Positions 26,480 to 36,667 of a stretch of 64,000 nt of DNA are shown here, in pieces. The number at the start of each line of letters is the position of its first letter. Positions within the stretch are counted from its first letter, which is position 1. The DNA is from Isoetes taiwanensis (lineage: Eukaryota; Streptophyta; Lycopodiopsida; Isoetales; Isoetaceae), in the NCBI GenBank assembly GCA_021234155.1, contig JAJEKV010000026.1, positions 4,587,713 to 4,651,712 on the forward strand, given 5' to 3'. A model generated the notes under the pieces. It had not been told where the DNA came from. It searched no databases and saw only the letters and a program-made list of their open reading frames with translations. The position numbers and the translations under genes were made by a program.

Positions 26480-27982
26480 ATTTCCTTCTTCATTATTCAT
26501 TTCAATCGCTTAGGCATATTCACCTCTTATTCCTTAACCTACACCGTACACAAAGTTCCTCGTTTGTGGGGTATGGATGTATAGAATTTGTTATACTGTA
26601 TAACAAGATTTGCAAAATACTATAAGATTTCAGGCAATATACTACATGGTGTTGATTTTGTACGTGCGAAATATAATTACAGGGGCTCTCGCTGACCGGA
26701 GTCACCCCCGTGTGAATATGCACCCAAACAAAAGGGGGTTTAAGGGGGAATTTAATTTTAAACATGTATAATAGAATATGATTTTATCGTCCACGTATAA
26801 TGTAATGGTTTGTGTTAATTAATGTTCATAGTAGTTATGTTGTTTGTTATATTACAAAAAAATTTTGGCCCTTCGGGCCACAAAAGAAAAAAAAAATAAA
26901 AAAAAAATAAAATAAAAGTACAAAATGATTGATGTGTTATTGCAAACCATATATTTTAAATTGCATAATTTATAGGCTCCAAAATGACAACATTGTAACA
27001 ATGCGCTCAAATTGTGTTGAAATCATTCTAAAATAGCATTGTTGCAACAACGCGTTCAATTTGTCTTGACTGAATAGAAACTGTAGGCATTGGTAGTTAC
27101 ACATAAAATAGAAATGGATCATGCGACAAACTTGATCTTCCTTAGTTGTTTGTGCAATTGCCATCGTAAGCATTGCTAGAGATATCAACATCTTGCAAAA
27201 AATTTTTGAACCTGCATAGAGAATAGTACAGAGAATACTTTAGCACAAACGAGAGAGAGCACAATGCATAATGAAAAATAGAAGATAAGATAATGCTTAG
27301 AAGGATAAGGGGTGAAATTTCACTTGGAAGTATAGCTCATTCTTGGAAGCTTTATAAAATAATCTGTAATCCAGGGCATTGTACCCCTTGCTTCATCAAG
27401 CAATCCAGCTTTTTCAAGAATTCTCCATGCTACGGCATGCTTGTTGAGGCGCATCGGAAGTCCGACGAATACCTAAACCTACATTTCAAAGAAATGAAAA
27501 TCCACCATTAAAACAGCCTTCTCGCTAACTTTCTACATACTCAACCATTTCTGCAATTGGCATTACCAATCTTGATATGCAGCAACAGTATGACAATTAA
27601 AGTATAACCTGGGAGGACCACATATTCAGAGGTTGCCCATGCTAACAAGAAAAGAAAAATTAGATCCATAACAAAAATATTCTAGAGGGAGGGATTCACG
27701 TGTTGGAAGACTGTCCATTGTTTACTTCCTGACAATCCAGAAAGACACTACGACCTTTGTTTCTTCATATTATGATCTTCATAGTCCAAACATGTCAAAA
27801 GACTATGGATCATAATAGCAAAATCAAATGTCCTAATGTGGTAAGAGAGATGCGAACCCAAGATGCTTATTTGAAGAGATGCAACCCCGATAAAGAAACC
27901 TGATGTTACAAGGCTTTCATCATGACTCTTGGTTAAGAGAATCATAAACACACTCTCAACATATTATTCCCTTTCAAAATAG
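26480..27982. other. Unexplained insert in the copia 5' region, left part
   Basis: After a short ORF (26401-26478) the sequence turns AT-rich and unlike a copia leader. It includes a palindrome TGGCCCTTCGGGCCA near 26870 followed by A-rich tracts. I could not find its ends, so it is probably another nested insertion that also includes 30417-31640. Confidence 0.4.
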
Positions 27983-27990
27983 ATCATGCT
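27983..27990. repeat. hAT target-site duplication (left copy)
   Basis: ATCATGCT, repeated exactly at 30409-30416. Eight base pairs is the characteristic hAT duplication. Confidence 0.92.
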
Positions 27991-30408
27991 CATGGTAGAA
28001 TCGGTACGCGTACCTAACAATATAGGTACCAAAACGAACGTTCAGGTACGAGTATTTTTTCCATAGATACGTCTTTTTTTTTGTTAAAAAAAAAATAAAA
28101 AAAAATGACGTTGGTTTCCCGACGTTGGCGGCAGCAACGGAAATGGGAGAGCCACGTCTCGCCGCTATGATGCCAGAGAGTGGGATAATGTGCTCAGCTG
28201 AAGTCGTTGCCAACAGATTTGGATCTTCTGCCCACCGTTTCAGAATGAAAAACAAACTCTGCCACCAAATTATCTTACTTAGGGTGCTCCTTGGCCATCT
28301 TTGTTTCTTGCATTCTGAGGCATCCTCTTCAAGCTTGTAGTCATGCCTAAGAGAGAAAGTATGGTTGCATCATAATTTCTGATGGTTGGAGTGATCGAAG
28401 AAAACGTCATATTATCAACATCATGATCTCCTCTTGTGTTGGTACAATCTTTCATAAAGCTATTGATGTGTCCACTGCAAGAACTAGAGTTACAGGAACT
28501 CTTATTGCTAGGGAGATCAAGAAAGTAATGCTTGAGATTGGCCCTCAAAACGTTGTGCAGGTTATCACTGACAATGCCAAGAATTGTAGGAAGGCAGGTA
28601 AGATACTTGAACAGGAGTTTCCTGCTGTAGTTTGGAGCCCTTGTGCTGCTCACTGCTTAGACCTACTGCTTGAAGACATTGGCAATCTACCTTGGGTGAA
28701 GAAGACGTTGGAGGATGCTAATTGTATTGTCAATTTCTTTCTTACTAAGCCTTCTGCTCTTGCCATTTTCAGAAAGTATAGCAAGCTTGAGCTTTTGAGG
28801 CCTGCTAAAACCCGTTTTGCCTATGTTTTCATTGTCCTTCAACGCTTGGAAAAGGTGCATGATGCTTTGTTAAGAACTCTTGTATCAGAAGAATGGTTCG
28901 ATTGGCCTTCCAGGAAGGAAGCGGAGTCTCAAGCAATTCAAAGAATGTGCCTAGGTGTGCAATCCACATTTTGGGCAGATGCGAGTGCCATTGTGAGAGG
29001 AATGCAACCAATCTATAGTGTAATTCGGCTAACTGATCGAGAGGGCAGCACTCTTGGACTGTTATACGAGTTCATGGTCAGAATATCAGAGGCTCTAGAC
29101 AAGTTTGCTGCTTCAAATCATGAATTAACAAAGGGAAGGTTGGAGTCCCTTAAGGTGAAGTTGATAAAGAGATGGAATTGGTTTCATAAACCAATTCATG
29201 CTGTGACCCATATTCTCCACCCGCTGTTTAGAAGTGAGCAGCAATACACTGATGAAGAGCTGAACCGTGGGTGGTTGGAGTACATATCTTGTGCATACAA
29301 TGAAGAGGCACAAGAGAGAATGCAGAAACAGCTCCATACATATCGTGACAGGCTGGGTTTGTTTGGCCTAGATGCTGCCAATAGGCGAGAAGGTATGCTA
29401 AAGCCAATCATCTGGTGGGAAGCTTACGGTTCTAGTGCTCCAGATTTGCAAAGGCTTGCTTTAAGAGTCTTATCCCAGGACTGTTCTTCTGGAGCTTGTG
29501 AGAGGAATTGGAGTTCATACTCCTTGATCCATACTAAGATTCGTAACAAGCTAACCACCAAACAGCTTGAGAGGCTAGTCTACTGCCGCGAAAATCTGCG
29601 CATTCTTGAGAAATGGGGGAAGCTTACACACGCAAAACAGGTCAATCCAGATGAAGTGGACATATTCAAAGTGCCTGATGATGTGCCAATTATGTTCGAT
29701 GAAGAGCGAGACATATATCTTACCTTGTACAATGAGTGTGCCAATTCAGATCTGAGAAGAACTAGGTCGAATGGCCAATTATCTCCTGCGCCAAACACTT
29801 TCCTGGCTGAGCATGATGATCTGGATGGCAGTTCAGATGAAAATGAAGACTCCGTGGAAGACGAGCCAATGTTAGAGGAGGAGCATACAGATGTAGATGA
29901 CTATGACGAGGATCTAGATGCCTATGATGATTCTGATGCAGAAGTAGAAGATGAAGGGAATGAGAATGCAGATCCTTCTGAGGATGAAGGAGGTGATACT
30001 GAAATATTAGAGAATGAGGCCTAATCTGCTACACTGCATTGAGTTTCTTTGAAATTGTAGTAGTTGTTATTTTCCTGTCTGTTGCAACGTTATGTAGCAA
30101 ATTTAGAAAGTGAAATGAGTGTACTGTTTCCACGTGGATATGAAGTTTCAGTGGGATGTATATCAGCTGTAGCAGCAGTCCACTAAGGTTTCTTCTCATA
30201 TCATTATGGCTGTGCAATCATTAATTGCTGGAATTCAACTTAATGCTGGTTTTTCATCGTCACGTATCTTATTAGTGTAGGAAAAGAGGCCTGATGTTTT
30301 CTTCGAACGTACCTTATACTACATGTACCTCAAAATGTTTAGGTTCTGTAAGGTTCTCGTACCTAAAGTACCGTACCTAATAGCGTACCTAAAAAAGCGT
30401 CTACCATG
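27991..30408 (+). mobile_element. hAT-superfamily DNA transposon, 2,418 bp
   Basis: Ends are perfect 9-bp inverted repeats, CATGGTAGA at the left and TCTACCATG at the right, flanked by the 8-bp duplication ATCATGCT. The first and last 100 bp or so are rich in GTACCT/AGGTAC motifs, likely subterminal transposase-binding repeats. It encodes one transposase ORF lacking the N-terminal zinc finger. It sits inside the copia element, so it arrived later. A related end is at 62358. Confidence 0.92.
28423..30024 (+). CDS. hAT transposase (N-terminally truncated)
   Basis: A 533-residue open frame. It begins inside the DUF659-type catalytic region: in-frame sequence before the first ATG, back to a stop at 28348, still reads SDGWSDRRKRHIIN. 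ITDNAKNCRKAG and PCAAHCLDLLLEDIG carry the family's conserved Asp, Cys and His positions. The dimerisation domain (about residues 365-405) includes SGACERNWSSYSLIHTKIRN. The last 80 residues are an acidic Asp/Glu tail. Full-length relatives have an N-terminal BED zinc finger; none is visible in the 350 bp upstream, so an exon is missing or unrecognised. With no stop over 1.6 kb the remainder has decayed little. Whether it is active cannot be told. Confidence 0.88.
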   Translation: MISSCVGTIFHKAIDVSTARTRVTGTLIAREIKKVMLEIGPQNVVQVITDNAKNCRKAGKILEQEFPAVVWSPCAAHCLDLLLEDIGNLPWVKKTLEDANCIVNFFLTKPSALAIFRKYSKLELLRPAKTRFAYVFIVLQRLEKVHDALLRTLVSEEWFDWPSRKEAESQAIQRMCLGVQSTFWADASAIVRGMQPIYSVIRLTDREGSTLGLLYEFMVRISEALDKFAASNHELTKGRLESLKVKLIKRWNWFHKPIHAVTHILHPLFRSEQQYTDEELNRGWLEYISCAYNEEAQERMQKQLHTYRDRLGLFGLDAANRREGMLKPIIWWEAYGSSAPDLQRLALRVLSQDCSSGACERNWSSYSLIHTKIRNKLTTKQLERLVYCRENLRILEKWGKLTHAKQVNPDEVDIFKVPDDVPIMFDEERDIYLTLYNECANSDLRRTRSNGQLSPAPNTFLAEHDDLDGSSDENEDSVEDEPMLEEEHTDVDDYDEDLDAYDDSDAEVEDEGNENADPSEDEGGDTEILENEA

Positions 30409-30416
30409 ATCATGCT
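30409..30416. repeat. hAT target-site duplication (right copy)
   Basis: ATCATGCT, identical to 27983-27990. Confidence 0.92.
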
Positions 30417-30654
30417 ATAAGCTTTAAGTGCTTCTAACAGAAAAATTTGCTGCTCCAAGCAAAGGATAAACTCGTTTTCCTTTATATTTTGGAAGTGATC
30501 ATCTTTTGCGGATAAGTGACCATAACATCTCTATTTGTAGACAGATAAAGAAAATGAAGTAGCAGAAATCAAGGGCAGGGACTTGGTATATAAGACGATA
30601 GGACAAATACTTAAGTTCTTTCTCCAAAATCCAGACAAAGAAAAGTGAACATAC

Positions 30655-31000
30655 CAAGACTTGAACTCCGGCAGCATGCGTATAAAGGGTCTAAACTCAT
30701 CGTTCCCTTTTGTGGGCAGCATCGGACCTTCGCTCTCAGGATCCACTTGAGGAGATAAGAACCCTATTAAAAGGTTCAAAATGTAGATGCCAAGCCCATA
30801 CGAGACAATGTAAAATCCCCGAAGGTAATAAACCCGGATACAGTATATTAAAGCAGCTACAACAGACCCAAGCCATCGAAATCCAAGATGGGGTGCAGAC
30901 TTGTCCAAATAGTACTGACATTTGCGAGACAGATCTTCCTTCCATTTCTTAGCCGGCCTTACAAAAGCTGGCTCATCCCCATAATTATTTCCCTCTATTT
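30655..31000 (-). pseudogene. RER1 gene fragment (Golgi-to-ER retrieval receptor)
   Basis: Read from right to left, the open frame contains [42 protein letters not shown] and [16 protein letters not shown], in the order found in RER1. RER1 is a four-helix Golgi membrane protein that returns escaped ER proteins. Two hydrophobic helices are present, the rest is missing. At 30654 the frame runs into GTATGT, a good splice donor exactly where the conserved sequence stops, so this is a genomic copy and not a processed one. No initiator Met lies in frame upstream. It is antisense to, and within, the copia element. Confidence 0.82.
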
Positions 31001-31004
31001 TTTA

Positions 31005-31640
31005 TGCAGCATAGGAAAACGAGCTCAACCCCATAGTTCAGAATCTTAAGCTCTGGTCGTAAGTACTGGCCAATGTGACCATTGCCGAAGTGATTGTGTA
31101 AAAGCAGAAAGGGAAGGCTCATGCAAAGGGGCAAGGTTATGGCGCCATCATCGATTCCACAAACCCTAACCGTGCCCTAATTCCGGTTGTCTCGAGTTTC
31201 ATGAGAAAAGGGCTTTCATTATAAGCCCTTGGATCTTTTTGGATTAAAAGAGGGCTTTCTTTGTAAGCCCTCTGATCTTAACCATTGAGGAGCATGAAAC
31301 AAAAATTGCACAAATTGCATGCAAAAACTTGGTGCACTCTAGATATACTGATTAGTATGCCTCGTGCAATACGCCCATGAAATCATATGAAAACCATGCC
31401 AAAAAGCGTATAAAATCACAAAAAAAGGGCTAGATATTCTACTATATGAATCCCAGATGTCTGCAAACATGCTGGAAATATCTATTCTGTTGCCAAACTC
31501 GTGTCTTCATCATTTCAGAATTCCATAATTCTCTTGTAGTCAATCGTGGGTTATGAAGAGATAGCTGCTGGAGATGAAACCCACAAATCCAAAGCAAGAG
31601 GAGGAGGAAGATTGAAGACCCTGCATTATTGCATGAATGC
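31005..31640. other. Unexplained insert in the copia 5' region, right part
   Basis: No family-recognised coding. GAGGAGGAGGAAG near 31596 may mark the return to copia leader sequence, but the boundary is not defined. Confidence 0.35.
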
Positions 31641-31766
31641 TGTTGCTCTATGATTTGTTCCCTTGGAGCCTGGTTCAAGTGAACCAGAAGAAGCCTTCAA
31701 GGCTTTAGTGCATAGGAAGAAGGGCCTGATGTACAATTGCAATTGAAAATGGATTGCAAAGCAAGG

Positions 31767-31844
31767 TGGTTTCCAGCAAGGTCTACAAGAAAATGGATTG
31801 CACGATGGTTTCCAGCAAGGTCTACAAGAAAGAGTGTGTTCCGG
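31767..31844. repeat. 39-bp tandem repeat in the copia leader
   Basis: The unit TGGTTTCCAGCAAGGTCTAC starts at 31767 and again at 31806. A related GGATTGCAAAGCAAGG also appears near the 3' LTR (about 36397). Confidence 0.8.
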
Positions 31845-31933
31845 AGACTTTCCCTCCACGATTCTCCAAGTAGAGTTTTCAAGCGATCATAAGGTTAGAA
31901 ATTTCATAATTTGAATTTCGAAATTGAAGAAAA

Positions 31934-32816
31934 ATGGCCAGTTCTTCAAATAATGTGGAAAAGATGCTTGAAAAATTCCTTGAAAAATTCACCGGAAATA
32001 ATTTCCATACTTGGTCTCTTAAGCTCCAACTAATTTTGATGAGGGAATCCACATGGGGGGTGGTAGACGGTAGTGAGTTAAAGCCTACATAGGCAACAAA
32101 GATTCTGGAATGGGAACAGAGAGATCAAAGGCAATCACCACGATTGGCCTTGCTCTTGGGGAAGAGTATGTGAATTTATTAAATCTGAAGGAATCGGCTA
32201 AACAGAATTGGGATGCTTTGGTAAAAGCATTTGGGGGTTCAGGAAAAGCAAGTGAATTGGCCCTAAAGCAACAATTCTTCTCATTAACGATGGAGCCTAA
32301 TGAGACCGTGGCTGAATTTCTTAGTAGAATGCGTTGTCTAGTTGTGCAACTTGCAAGAGTCAAGTCAGTGGAATCTGCAGAAGACCGATTGCACCTAGAT
32401 ATCGGCATGTGGTCACCACTCTGACCAATATCCCTAATCAGACAATGGACACCTTAGTTTCTGCCCTCATGGAGGAAGAAAGAAGGATGAAACTAGAGGA
32501 TGACCCAAAGAATTCAGCATTCTTTATGAGAAAGACCAAGTATGGATTTGGAAAGAAACCAAGCAGGTTCAGATTAGCCCCACCAAGCACTAGCAGAGGC
32601 TCAAGTGAAGGGTCACGTAGTAACTCTTTCAGATCAGATCAGAGTAAGAGAGGAGCATGTTTTCGTTGTGGTAAACTTGGCCATGCTGCAAAGGACTGCC
32701 AGGTCGTAACAATGCAAATGGTAGTGCAAATGGTTGTGATTTTCAGAGGAGGCAGGAATCTAAGAGTGATGGTAAGTTGTTCATGGTACACACCTCACAG
32801 CCACAATCCCAAATGA
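31934..32816 (+). pseudogene. Copia gag (frameshifted)
   Basis: It starts MASSSNNVEKMLEKF, the usual beginning of copia gag (UBN2/DUF4219 type). Frame 1 stops at about 32088; the protein continues in another frame at 32110-32424 and then in a third through a CCHC zinc knuckle, CFRCGKLGHAAKDC, at about 32659-32700. Gag would form the particle and the knuckle bind RNA. At least two frameshifts make this copy non-functional. Confidence 0.85.
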
Positions 32817-33390
32817 GGAATACAACAATATGGTTGGACTCCGGTGCATCCATGCACATGACACCTGTCAGGGAAATGTTTCACACTTTTGAACCCTCTG
32901 ATGAAGAACAACAGGTGTATGTCGGGGATAGTAGAGCGCATAAGATTAGTGGGAAAGGCACCGTGTTAATTCAGCTCGGCACCCAGACGCGTGAAATCCA
33001 TAATGTCTTCTATGTACCTGGAATAAGCCAAGTCCTCCTCTCAGTTGGTCAGATTGCTGATGCAGGGTTGTACATCACCTTCAGTAAGTATAAATGCTTC
33101 ATTACTGATGAAGAAGACAACCAAGTGGCCAGTGGTACTCGAATGGATGGGTTGTATCAGCTTGATGCAAGAATTCAGCAGCCCCAACAAGCTTTGATTG
33201 TGCAAACAAACATGACTGATCTGCAACTTTGGCATAATCGCCTGGGTCATCCCAATGTCCAGGCCATGAAGAAACTGATGACAGAACATTTAGTAACAGG
33301 CTTGGATGCTTTTGATGATGAAACACTTGCCTTTTGTGAAGCGTGTGTCATGAGCAAGCACTCTAGAACTCCCTTTCCAGTAGGAGAAAG

Positions 33391-33506
33391 CAGACGAGCT
33401 CAAGATATATTGGAAATAGTTCACTCCGACCTATGTGGGCCAATGCAGCAGACGAGCTCAAGATATATTGGAAATAGTTCACTCCGACCTATGTGGGCCA
33501 ATGCAA
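33391..33506. repeat. 58-bp tandem duplication inside integrase
   Basis: CAGACGAGCTCAAGATATAT starts at 33391 and again at 33449. The copies agree through the 57th base. Because 58 is not a multiple of three, it breaks the integrase frame. Confidence 0.95.
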
Positions 33507-34049
33507 ACCCTGACCATAGGCAGCAAGAAATATATGGTCACTTTCATTGACGATTATTCCAGGCATGTCACAGTGAGATTGCTAGCAAGGAAATCAGAGG
33601 TCTTTGCTATGTTCAGGGAATTTCAAATACAAATGGAAACTCAAACTGGCAAGAAACTTAAAATTTTGCGCAGTGATAATGGTGGCGAATACACTTCAAA
33701 ACAGTTTGCGGAACACTGTCAGACTCATGGCATTATTCAGCAGTACACCACTCCATACACCCCACAACAGAATGGAGTGGCGGAGCGCATGAACAGGACA
33801 CTCATGGAATGTGCCCGTACAATGCTTAAACATGCTGGAATGCCGAACATGTTCTGGGGCGAGGCAGTCATGACGGCAGCTTATCTCAGGAATAGATTGT
33901 ATACTTCATCTCTGAATAGTATGACGCCACATGAAGCATGGACAGGTCACGTGCCCTCTATTGATCACCTCCGTATTTTTGGGTGCATTGCATATGCCCA
34001 CATTGCAGATGAGAAGCGTAAGAAGTTGGATCCAAAGAGTATCAAATGT

Positions 34050-34054
34050 GTGTT
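34050..34054. repeat. Solo LTR target-site duplication (left)
   Basis: GTGTT, repeated at 35548-35552. Confidence 0.8.
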
Positions 34055-35547
34055 TGTGACGTTCGAAAGACGATATACGGGTCTCAAGACGATAAATCGC
34101 ATCGCCACTCCACGCGTACATCTTGCCCAAATGACGGCGTGACGATACCGTATATACAAGCAAGGATGCCCTAGGGGGCAACTTGCAATGGTGCGCACAC
34201 TTAGCAATGCTCGCACCTTTAGACCTTTAACCCATTAAAGGTAGACCAAGAGTCATGGGAACCCTAAAACCTAACTGATAGCCTACATAAGGCATCAAAC
34301 CCTAACATTCCCCTTTTCACCCACATATCTTCCGAGCTCCGATTCGCGCGCCTGAGGAGTCGATTCCAACTCCCACGATCTGCTCGTACGCCCCAGCGTG
34401 TCAGATCGCCCTTCCGATCGCATTTCAGAGACATGGACGCCTTCGGATCGAGAGGAGTGAACCAGGGATCAGGTATTTGGTCGATCAAATAGCATAAACC
34501 TTACTCCAAACCTTCAACCAAAGGGTTTAGCCTATTAGATCACCCCTAGCAGCCAAGTAGATCCCGAGATTGATCTAACTAAAGAACCTAACTCTATGAG
34601 ATAGATTAGTTCTTTATTATTTATTATGTTGATATGATGGACGGATGGATTCTGTGAACTCATTGTATTGGGAAGGGGGGTAGAGACTTAAAGCTTAGTA
34701 GATGATGCTCCTAGTTAGTCCCTCTTAGTGCATTACTAGTTTTCGCCCGTGTACAAGAACCTCACCGGTTGTGGGTGAAGGGACCCGGCTCGCTCGTAAC
34801 AAGGTTAGGTGTTCGACCCTTGACCCATCCCTCTCGGTGTGTAAGGCCTACCGGGGGATCGAGTGACTAGGTCTAATGGCTTGCCACCGAGTGTGGGCAA
34901 GGCATGGGCTCGGACACCGTGGGGTGGGGTTCACCTTCCAGTGGTTAAGTCGAATAAGGGTAGTGGCCCTCTAGTCACCTTGGGTCAACATGTAGACCTC
35001 GGGTGGGAGTGATCCCTACACGCCCCCATCGGGCCCGGGAGATGTAACCCGGGGAGTAGCCCCTTTGGCTATGCACCCTATGCTGGGTCGAGGTCCCAAC
35101 ACTTTTCAACCTACTCTGCAAAGTGTGCACAGGAGGGGCGGATGGAGTGGACAACCCAATGCCATGTTCTTATGCCAGCCCAATCCATTGTCATGATTCT
35201 GTCTGCAAGGAACTCTGGAGACCCAAGCTTGTCAGTCCATCCCTGTGTCTGAGCCTTGGGTAGGAACTTCCTTTGTATCGTGCTGATCTTTGTCTATGCA
35301 GATGTTGATGCACCACCCTTCGAGGTGGATATCTGATGTATGTTACTGACGTGTATGTTTTACGCTTCCGCAGCTAGGTAGGCCCCGAGGGAGACGGGGT
35401 AAAATGACCCCTTCATTCTTCCCCACTGTGGATTCCAGAAGGTCACAGTGATCTGTGGAGGGCCCTGTATCAGTATGGAGCTGGTATGGGGGATGAACTC
35501 CTGTTTGTATACGGTACGGGCATCGTATACGAGTAGGGGACGTCACA
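34055..35547. mobile_element. Solo LTR, probably of a gypsy-type element
   Basis: 1,493 bp bounded by TGTGACGT and ACGTCACA, that is TG...CA ends within a short inverted repeat, with a 5-bp duplication GTGTT. No gag, pol, PBS or polypurine tract is inside, so a recombined solo LTR is the simplest reading; a small non-autonomous LTR element is possible. Orientation is uncertain. Read from the right it starts TGTGACGTCCCC, a common plant gypsy LTR start. A second copy, itself split by a LINE, occupies about 39609-42885. Confidence 0.75.
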
Positions 35548-35552
35548 GTGTT
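35548..35552. repeat. Solo LTR target-site duplication (right)
   Basis: GTGTT, matching 34050-34054. Confidence 0.8.
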
Positions 35553-36113
35553 GGTTGCCTATTCTACAGAGGTCAAGGCTTACAGATTATATGCCTTAGA
35601 CAATAGAATGCTCCTTCTTAGCCGAGATGTTGTTTTCAATGAAGATCTTTTGTATGGGGAAGCTATGGGCACTACAGCAGTCCGTGACACAGCTTTGGGT
35701 GTTAATTTTGATGAATTAGATGAATGGTGTGTGACTAATGAGAGTGCAAACAGTGCTGCACCATCTGGCTCATCCTCATCACCAGACCTTATGGGGGAGC
35801 CTTCCTTGTCTGATGAACAATTTCCAGAAGTTTATCCACTTGTTGAGATAGACAAGGCTGAACCAAGACGCCCATCTGCAGCCAGCATGCCATATCAGAG
35901 TGTAAATCGTCCTAACAGGGGCATCACTCGCTCAGGTCGTACTAGTTATCTCAGTGCAAAGGCTGCTGCTGCAGTTGCATCATCAAGCATTCCCCGGAAA
36001 GGTCACAAAAAATTGCTTGTTACTAGTGCCAATTTCATGGTTTCGTCTGAAAGTCTTATTGTGGAACCTTCAACAGTTCAAGAGGAACTTAGCGGTACAC
36101 ATGCAAAGTGAAT
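35553..36113 (+). pseudogene. Copia integrase C-terminal region
   Basis: The frame resumes directly after the solo LTR with YSTEVKAYRLYALDN and LLLSRDVVFNE, the GKGY-like C-terminal motif region of copia integrases. A variable Ser/Pro-rich linker follows, ending in a stop at 36111. Confidence 0.85.
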
Positions 36114-36457
36114 GGCAAAGGCCATGGATATGGAATATCGACCATTATTGAAAAATCAGACATGGGACCTAGTTGTTCTTTCCCAGTGCGTAAAAGTGGT
36201 CGATTAAAAATGGTTGTTCAAGCTTAAGAAGAATGCCACCGGGTCGATAGAGCGATTCAAAGCCGATTTGTTGCAAGAGGTTTCTCTCAACTTGTCGGGA
36301 TTGACTTCAATTTCCACATTCTCTCCAAGAGTTCAGATGTCCTTCATTCAACTCTTCTCCTCTAGCAGTCCAATGGAATCTAGAGATACATCAAATGGAT
36401 TGCAAAGCAAGGGGGAGCAGATCGAAAAATTCCAAGATGCTTGATCGGATGCAGATC
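36114..36457 (+). pseudogene. Copia reverse transcriptase remnant
   Basis: AMDMEYRPLLKNQTWDLV and KWLFKLKKNATGSIERFKA mark the start of copia RT. One stop lies between them (36207), and the frame shows substitutions where KAR.VAKGF is expected. Soon after STFSPRVQ the homology stops, about 150 bp before the polypurine tract. The YVDD palm, thumb and RNase H are deleted. Confidence 0.85.
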
Positions 36458-36466
36458 AAGGGGGAG
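36458..36466 (+). promoter_or_regulatory. Polypurine tract
   Basis: AAGGGGGAG immediately upstream of the 3' LTR, the plus-strand primer site. Confidence 0.88.
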
Positions 36467-36662
36467 TGTTGGAAAGGATGATCTGGCATCCTTCCAGGAT
36501 CGATGATCTGGCAACACAAGTCTGAAGAGTCATCACGCTACAGTCGTAACCGTTCACATTTTGTCTGTTCATATAGCTACGGTGGGGCTTGTCCACTGAT
36601 ATAGATTCATCAATACAATTATCCATTGTGTTCTTATTCTCTCTGTGTCTGTAAATTCGTCA
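36467..36662 (+). repeat. Copia 3' LTR
   Basis: 196 bp, same ends as the 5' LTR, followed by TAGAT (36663-36667). Confidence 0.95.
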
Positions 36663-36667
36663 TAGAT

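Larger units (their letters stand above)
32777..34054 (+). pseudogene. Copia protease and integrase (interrupted)
   Basis: The aspartic protease site is WLDSGASMHMT near 32831. The integrase zinc-binding domain follows (LWHNRLGHPN at about 33229, then FCEACVMSKH). The catalytic core has FIDDYSRH, RSDNGGEY and NGVAERMNR carrying the D, D and E residues. A 58-bp tandem duplication (33391-33506) shifts the frame between zinc domain and core. A solo LTR cuts the core's end at 34055. Residues on both sides fit if the insert and one 5-bp duplicate are ignored. Confidence 0.9.
26157..36662 (+). mobile_element. Ty1/copia retrotransposon with nested insertions
   Basis: Bounded by two 196-bp LTRs that begin TGTTGG and end CA, with TAGAT duplicated outside. 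A primer-binding site (TGGTATCAGAGC) and a polypurine tract (AAGGGGGAG) are in place. Coding order is gag with CCHC knuckle, protease, integrase, reverse transcriptase remnant, which is copia order. Later events interrupt it: a hAT transposon, a solo LTR inside integrase, a 58-bp duplication and loss of most of RT and RNase H. The 5.5 kb between LTR and gag is far too long and holds foreign sequence, including a RER1 piece. The LTRs differ at only a few sites, which suggests moderately recent insertion. Confidence 0.93.

Noticed and set aside
26860-26930. Palindrome followed by A-rich tract as a bacterial-type terminator
   Set aside because: Bacterial intrinsic terminators do not apply in plant nuclear DNA; kept only as a note.
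34790-34830. tRNA-like GTTCGAC stretch in the solo LTR
   Set aside because: No acceptor stem or anticodon arm can be formed around it, and the second LTR copy is altered in the same stretch.
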